Positions 5,803-7,211 of a DNA stretch of 7,211 bases are shown here, in pieces. Below the pieces are notes generated by a model. It was not told the origin of the DNA. It ran no database searches and was given only the letters and a program-made list of their open reading frames with translations. Source of the DNA: JBDRMV01 sp043811795 (GTDB lineage Bacteria; CG03); the NCBI GenBank assembly GCA_043811795.1, contig JBDRMV010000011.1, positions 1 to 7,211 of the forward strand, written 5' to 3'. Every line of letters begins with the position of its first letter. Positions within the stretch are counted from its first letter, which is position 1. Both the position numbers and the translations under genes were made by a program.

Positions 5803-6404
5803 GTAAAGTTAACGCAGTAAAAACCGCTTATCTTGCAGGAGGCACCGCCTGCGCTTTGCGGATAGGTCACAGATATTCTTTTGATTTGGATTTTTTTACG
5901 GGAAAAAAGTTCAGGACTAAATCAGCGTTGAGAGACCTGTCAAAAATTAAGTTCTTTAATCCGGACAGAACTGCTTGGGGAACCGTTCTGGGAAAATTCA
6001 AAAGCATAAAATTCAGTTTATTTTACTATGAATATCCGTTGCTCGCTCCGTCGGAGGTTTATCGGGGAGTTCGAATTGCTGTCTTAAAAGATATTGCAGC
6101 AATGAAAATCGCAGCCATTGCGGACAGGGGGACAAAAAGGGACTTTGTTGATTTGTACTTTATGGGGCAGGAAGGTATTTCAATTGAAAAAGCCGTTGAA
6201 TTATACGGTAAAAAATATCAGAATCTTTCCTCAACGTTGCCTCACATCCTCAAAAGCATCACCTATTTTGACGATGCGGAAAAAGATAAAATGCCCGAGA
6301 TGCTGAAAAAAATTTCATGGGTAAAGATTAAAAAATATTTTATGGATGAAGCAAAGAAAACAGCAAAAAAGTTTCTGGAAAAGCATCGTAAAAAAGGAAA
6401 ATAG
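5751..6404 (+). CDS. AbiEii/AbiGii-type nucleotidyltransferase (putative toxin)
   Basis: This 217-aa protein belongs to the AbiEii/AbiGii (DUF1814) branch of the polymerase-beta-like nucleotidyltransferases. The core motif is GGTACALRIGHRYSFDLDFF: paired glycines at 30-31, then the metal-binding D45-x-D47. A second conserved block, LKDIAAMKIAAIADRGTKRD followed by FVDLY, carries K119, R130, D131 and D134, matching the family's KxxA...RDxxDL region. All expected catalytic residues are therefore present. Characterised AbiEii proteins are toxins of type IV toxin-antitoxin/phage-defence systems that transfer nucleotides. Related proteins (for example MenT) modify tRNA acceptor ends. The target here is unknown. 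The C-terminal third is strongly Lys-rich. It is AT-richer by eye than glgP, hinting at horizontal acquisition. The gene overlaps its small upstream partner and lies four bases from the downstream secreted-protein gene. Confidence 0.85.
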   Translation: MFEQAISQDTQEFLALLSKVNAVKTAYLAGGTACALRIGHRYSFDLDFFTGKKFRTKSALRDLSKIKFFNPDRTAWGTVLGKFKSIKFSLFYYEYPLLAPSEVYRGVRIAVLKDIAAMKIAAIADRGTKRDFVDLYFMGQEGISIEKAVELYGKKYQNLSSTLPHILKSITYFDDAEKDKMPEMLKKISWVKIKKYFMDEAKKTAKKFLEKHRKKGK

Positions 6405-6408
6405 CGGA

Positions 6409-7211
6409 TTGAAGAAAAAATTTTGTAAACCAGCCGGCCCGGCGGCAATTCTGCTGTTTTCAGCCGTTACGCTTTTTTTTCAAACGGCGCTTCAGGCGCA
6501 AGCGTCCGGCAGAATGCCGCCCAGCGCAATTACCGATTTGATGGCGGTGCTGTGGAAGAAAACAGGAGAAGCAATGCTGACCTGGACGGCGCCCGGCGGC
6601 GACGGCATTTCGGGAAGGGCAAGTTTTTACGAGATGAAGTATGCGACTTTTACCGTCGCAGATTTGTCGGGCAATGCCGACGCGTGGTGGACCTTCGCGA
6701 AAAAAATTAACGGTACGGGAGCTCCACCCTCGGGACAGGGAACGATGGAGGTTTTGCGGGTTAAAGGTCTTCCCGTCGGACAGAATGTTTTTTTTCACAT
6801 AAGAGCAATGGACGAGGACGGCAATCTGAGTCCGATTGATTTTGAAAACCTGTCGGCGCAAAAGGATATTCGGGAAATCATGGAAAAGACGGTAAAACAA
6901 AAAGAGGAATACTCAAAGACCGGAGAAGTCCTCGCCTCGTTTTTTATAGAAGCGGAGAAAAAGTTGTTCATAACGTTTGCTGTCCCCCGTGAGATTACGG
7001 AAAAGTTCGTGAATTTCATTACGGACGGAGGTGTTCCCGCCGGCGGTGAAATAATTTTGTGTGATAAAAAGCCCGCCGGGGGATTTTCCTGCTCGGCGCT
7101 CTTAATGGCGGATAAAAAAATTCCTGCCGACAGCAGAATAATATGGCAAAAGATTGACAAGGGGGAACTGGAACTGCTGCACACCCGGTCGTATTTTCTG
7201 GAAGACAACGT
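6409..7211 (+). CDS. Secreted fibronectin type III-like protein, 3' partial
   Basis: An open frame runs from a TTG at 6409 to the window edge with no stop: 267 complete codons plus two bases. Residues 1-32 form a textbook signal peptide: a basic start MKKKFCK, a hydrophobic core at about 11-24, and AQA just before a likely cleavage site (after about 32). Residues about 37-146 look like an Fn3 domain: PPSAITDLMAV at the start, LTWTAPGGDG in the middle, and the closing VFFHIRAMDEDGNLSP. After a charged helical linker (about 148-170) comes a beta-rich region (173-267) I do not recognise. The protein is probably exported across the inner membrane. The TTG start is favoured because it is the only one giving the signal peptide; AAGGA (6394-6398) lies ten bases upstream and the preceding stop is four bases away. 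Its function, and whether it belongs to the upstream pair, are unknown. Confidence 0.75.
   Translation, partial: MKKKFCKPAGPAAILLFSAVTLFFQTALQAQASGRMPPSAITDLMAVLWKKTGEAMLTWTAPGGDGISGRASFYEMKYATFTVADLSGNADAWWTFAKKINGTGAPPSGQGTMEVLRVKGLPVGQNVFFHIRAMDEDGNLSPIDFENLSAQKDIREIMEKTVKQKEEYSKTGEVLASFFIEAEKKLFITFAVPREITEKFVNFITDGGVPAGGEIILCDKKPAGGFSCSALLMADKKIPADSRIIWQKIDKGELELLHTRSYFLEDN

Noticed and set aside
6460..7208. Two minus-strand open frames (6460-6900 and 6795-7208)
   Set aside because: Both are antisense to the + strand frame with a signal peptide and Fn3-like domain. Their own translations show no domain features.
1..7211. CRISPR array, tRNA, rRNA or intact transposase
   Set aside because: No regularly spaced direct repeats, no tRNA-like cloverleaf with conserved TTC/anticodon features, and no transposase frame were found on either strand.

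Overview
The window looks like a chromosomal segment from an uncultured Gram-negative-type bacterium. All genes are on the + strand. GC content is moderate by eye, some starts have Shine-Dalgarno (SD) sites and others have promoters abutting the start codon, and several intergenic gaps hold repeats. The secreted fibronectin-type-III protein at the right edge and the repeat-filled gaps remind me of Elusimicrobiota/Omnitrophota-like candidate lineages. That is an impression from memory, not a demonstrated placement.

Left part (1-1508): a two-layer imperfect inverted repeat (1-95) precedes a CvpA-family membrane protein (167-892) that seems to be read from an extended -10 promoter only six bases from its ATG. 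A 142-bp gap follows, with a compact cloverleaf-like nested inverted repeat (933-1009). Next is a short WrbA-like flavodoxin (1035-1508) with a clear SD.

Centre (1604-5420): an M16B zinc peptidase with an intact HxxEH...E site (1604-2875) is followed closely by a full-length glycogen/maltodextrin phosphorylase (2919-5420). A TTGACA-N18-TAAAAT promoter spans the end of the peptidase gene, so the phosphorylase probably has its own transcript. Its start is most likely downstream of the first available ATG.

Right part (5421-7211): a short gap carries a palindrome, a tandem 7-bp duplication and a good promoter (TAGACA-N17-TAAAAT) ending five bases before an ATG. This promoter would drive a compact pair: a 102-aa DUF6922-like protein overlapping by 52 bp a 217-aa AbiEii/AbiGii-type nucleotidyltransferase. 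The layout fits a toxin-antitoxin or abortive-infection module with a non-standard partner. Four bases after the nucleotidyltransferase stop, a TTG-initiated gene begins, encoding a secreted protein (signal peptide plus an Fn3-like domain). It runs off the right edge.

The genes do not form one pathway. The central genes are housekeeping (proteolysis, glycogen breakdown, quinone/flavin redox). The 5424-6404 block is the accessory-looking part and the best candidate for an under-described system. No rRNA, tRNA, CRISPR array or intact insertion sequence was seen, and no gene-free stretch exceeds 300 bases.
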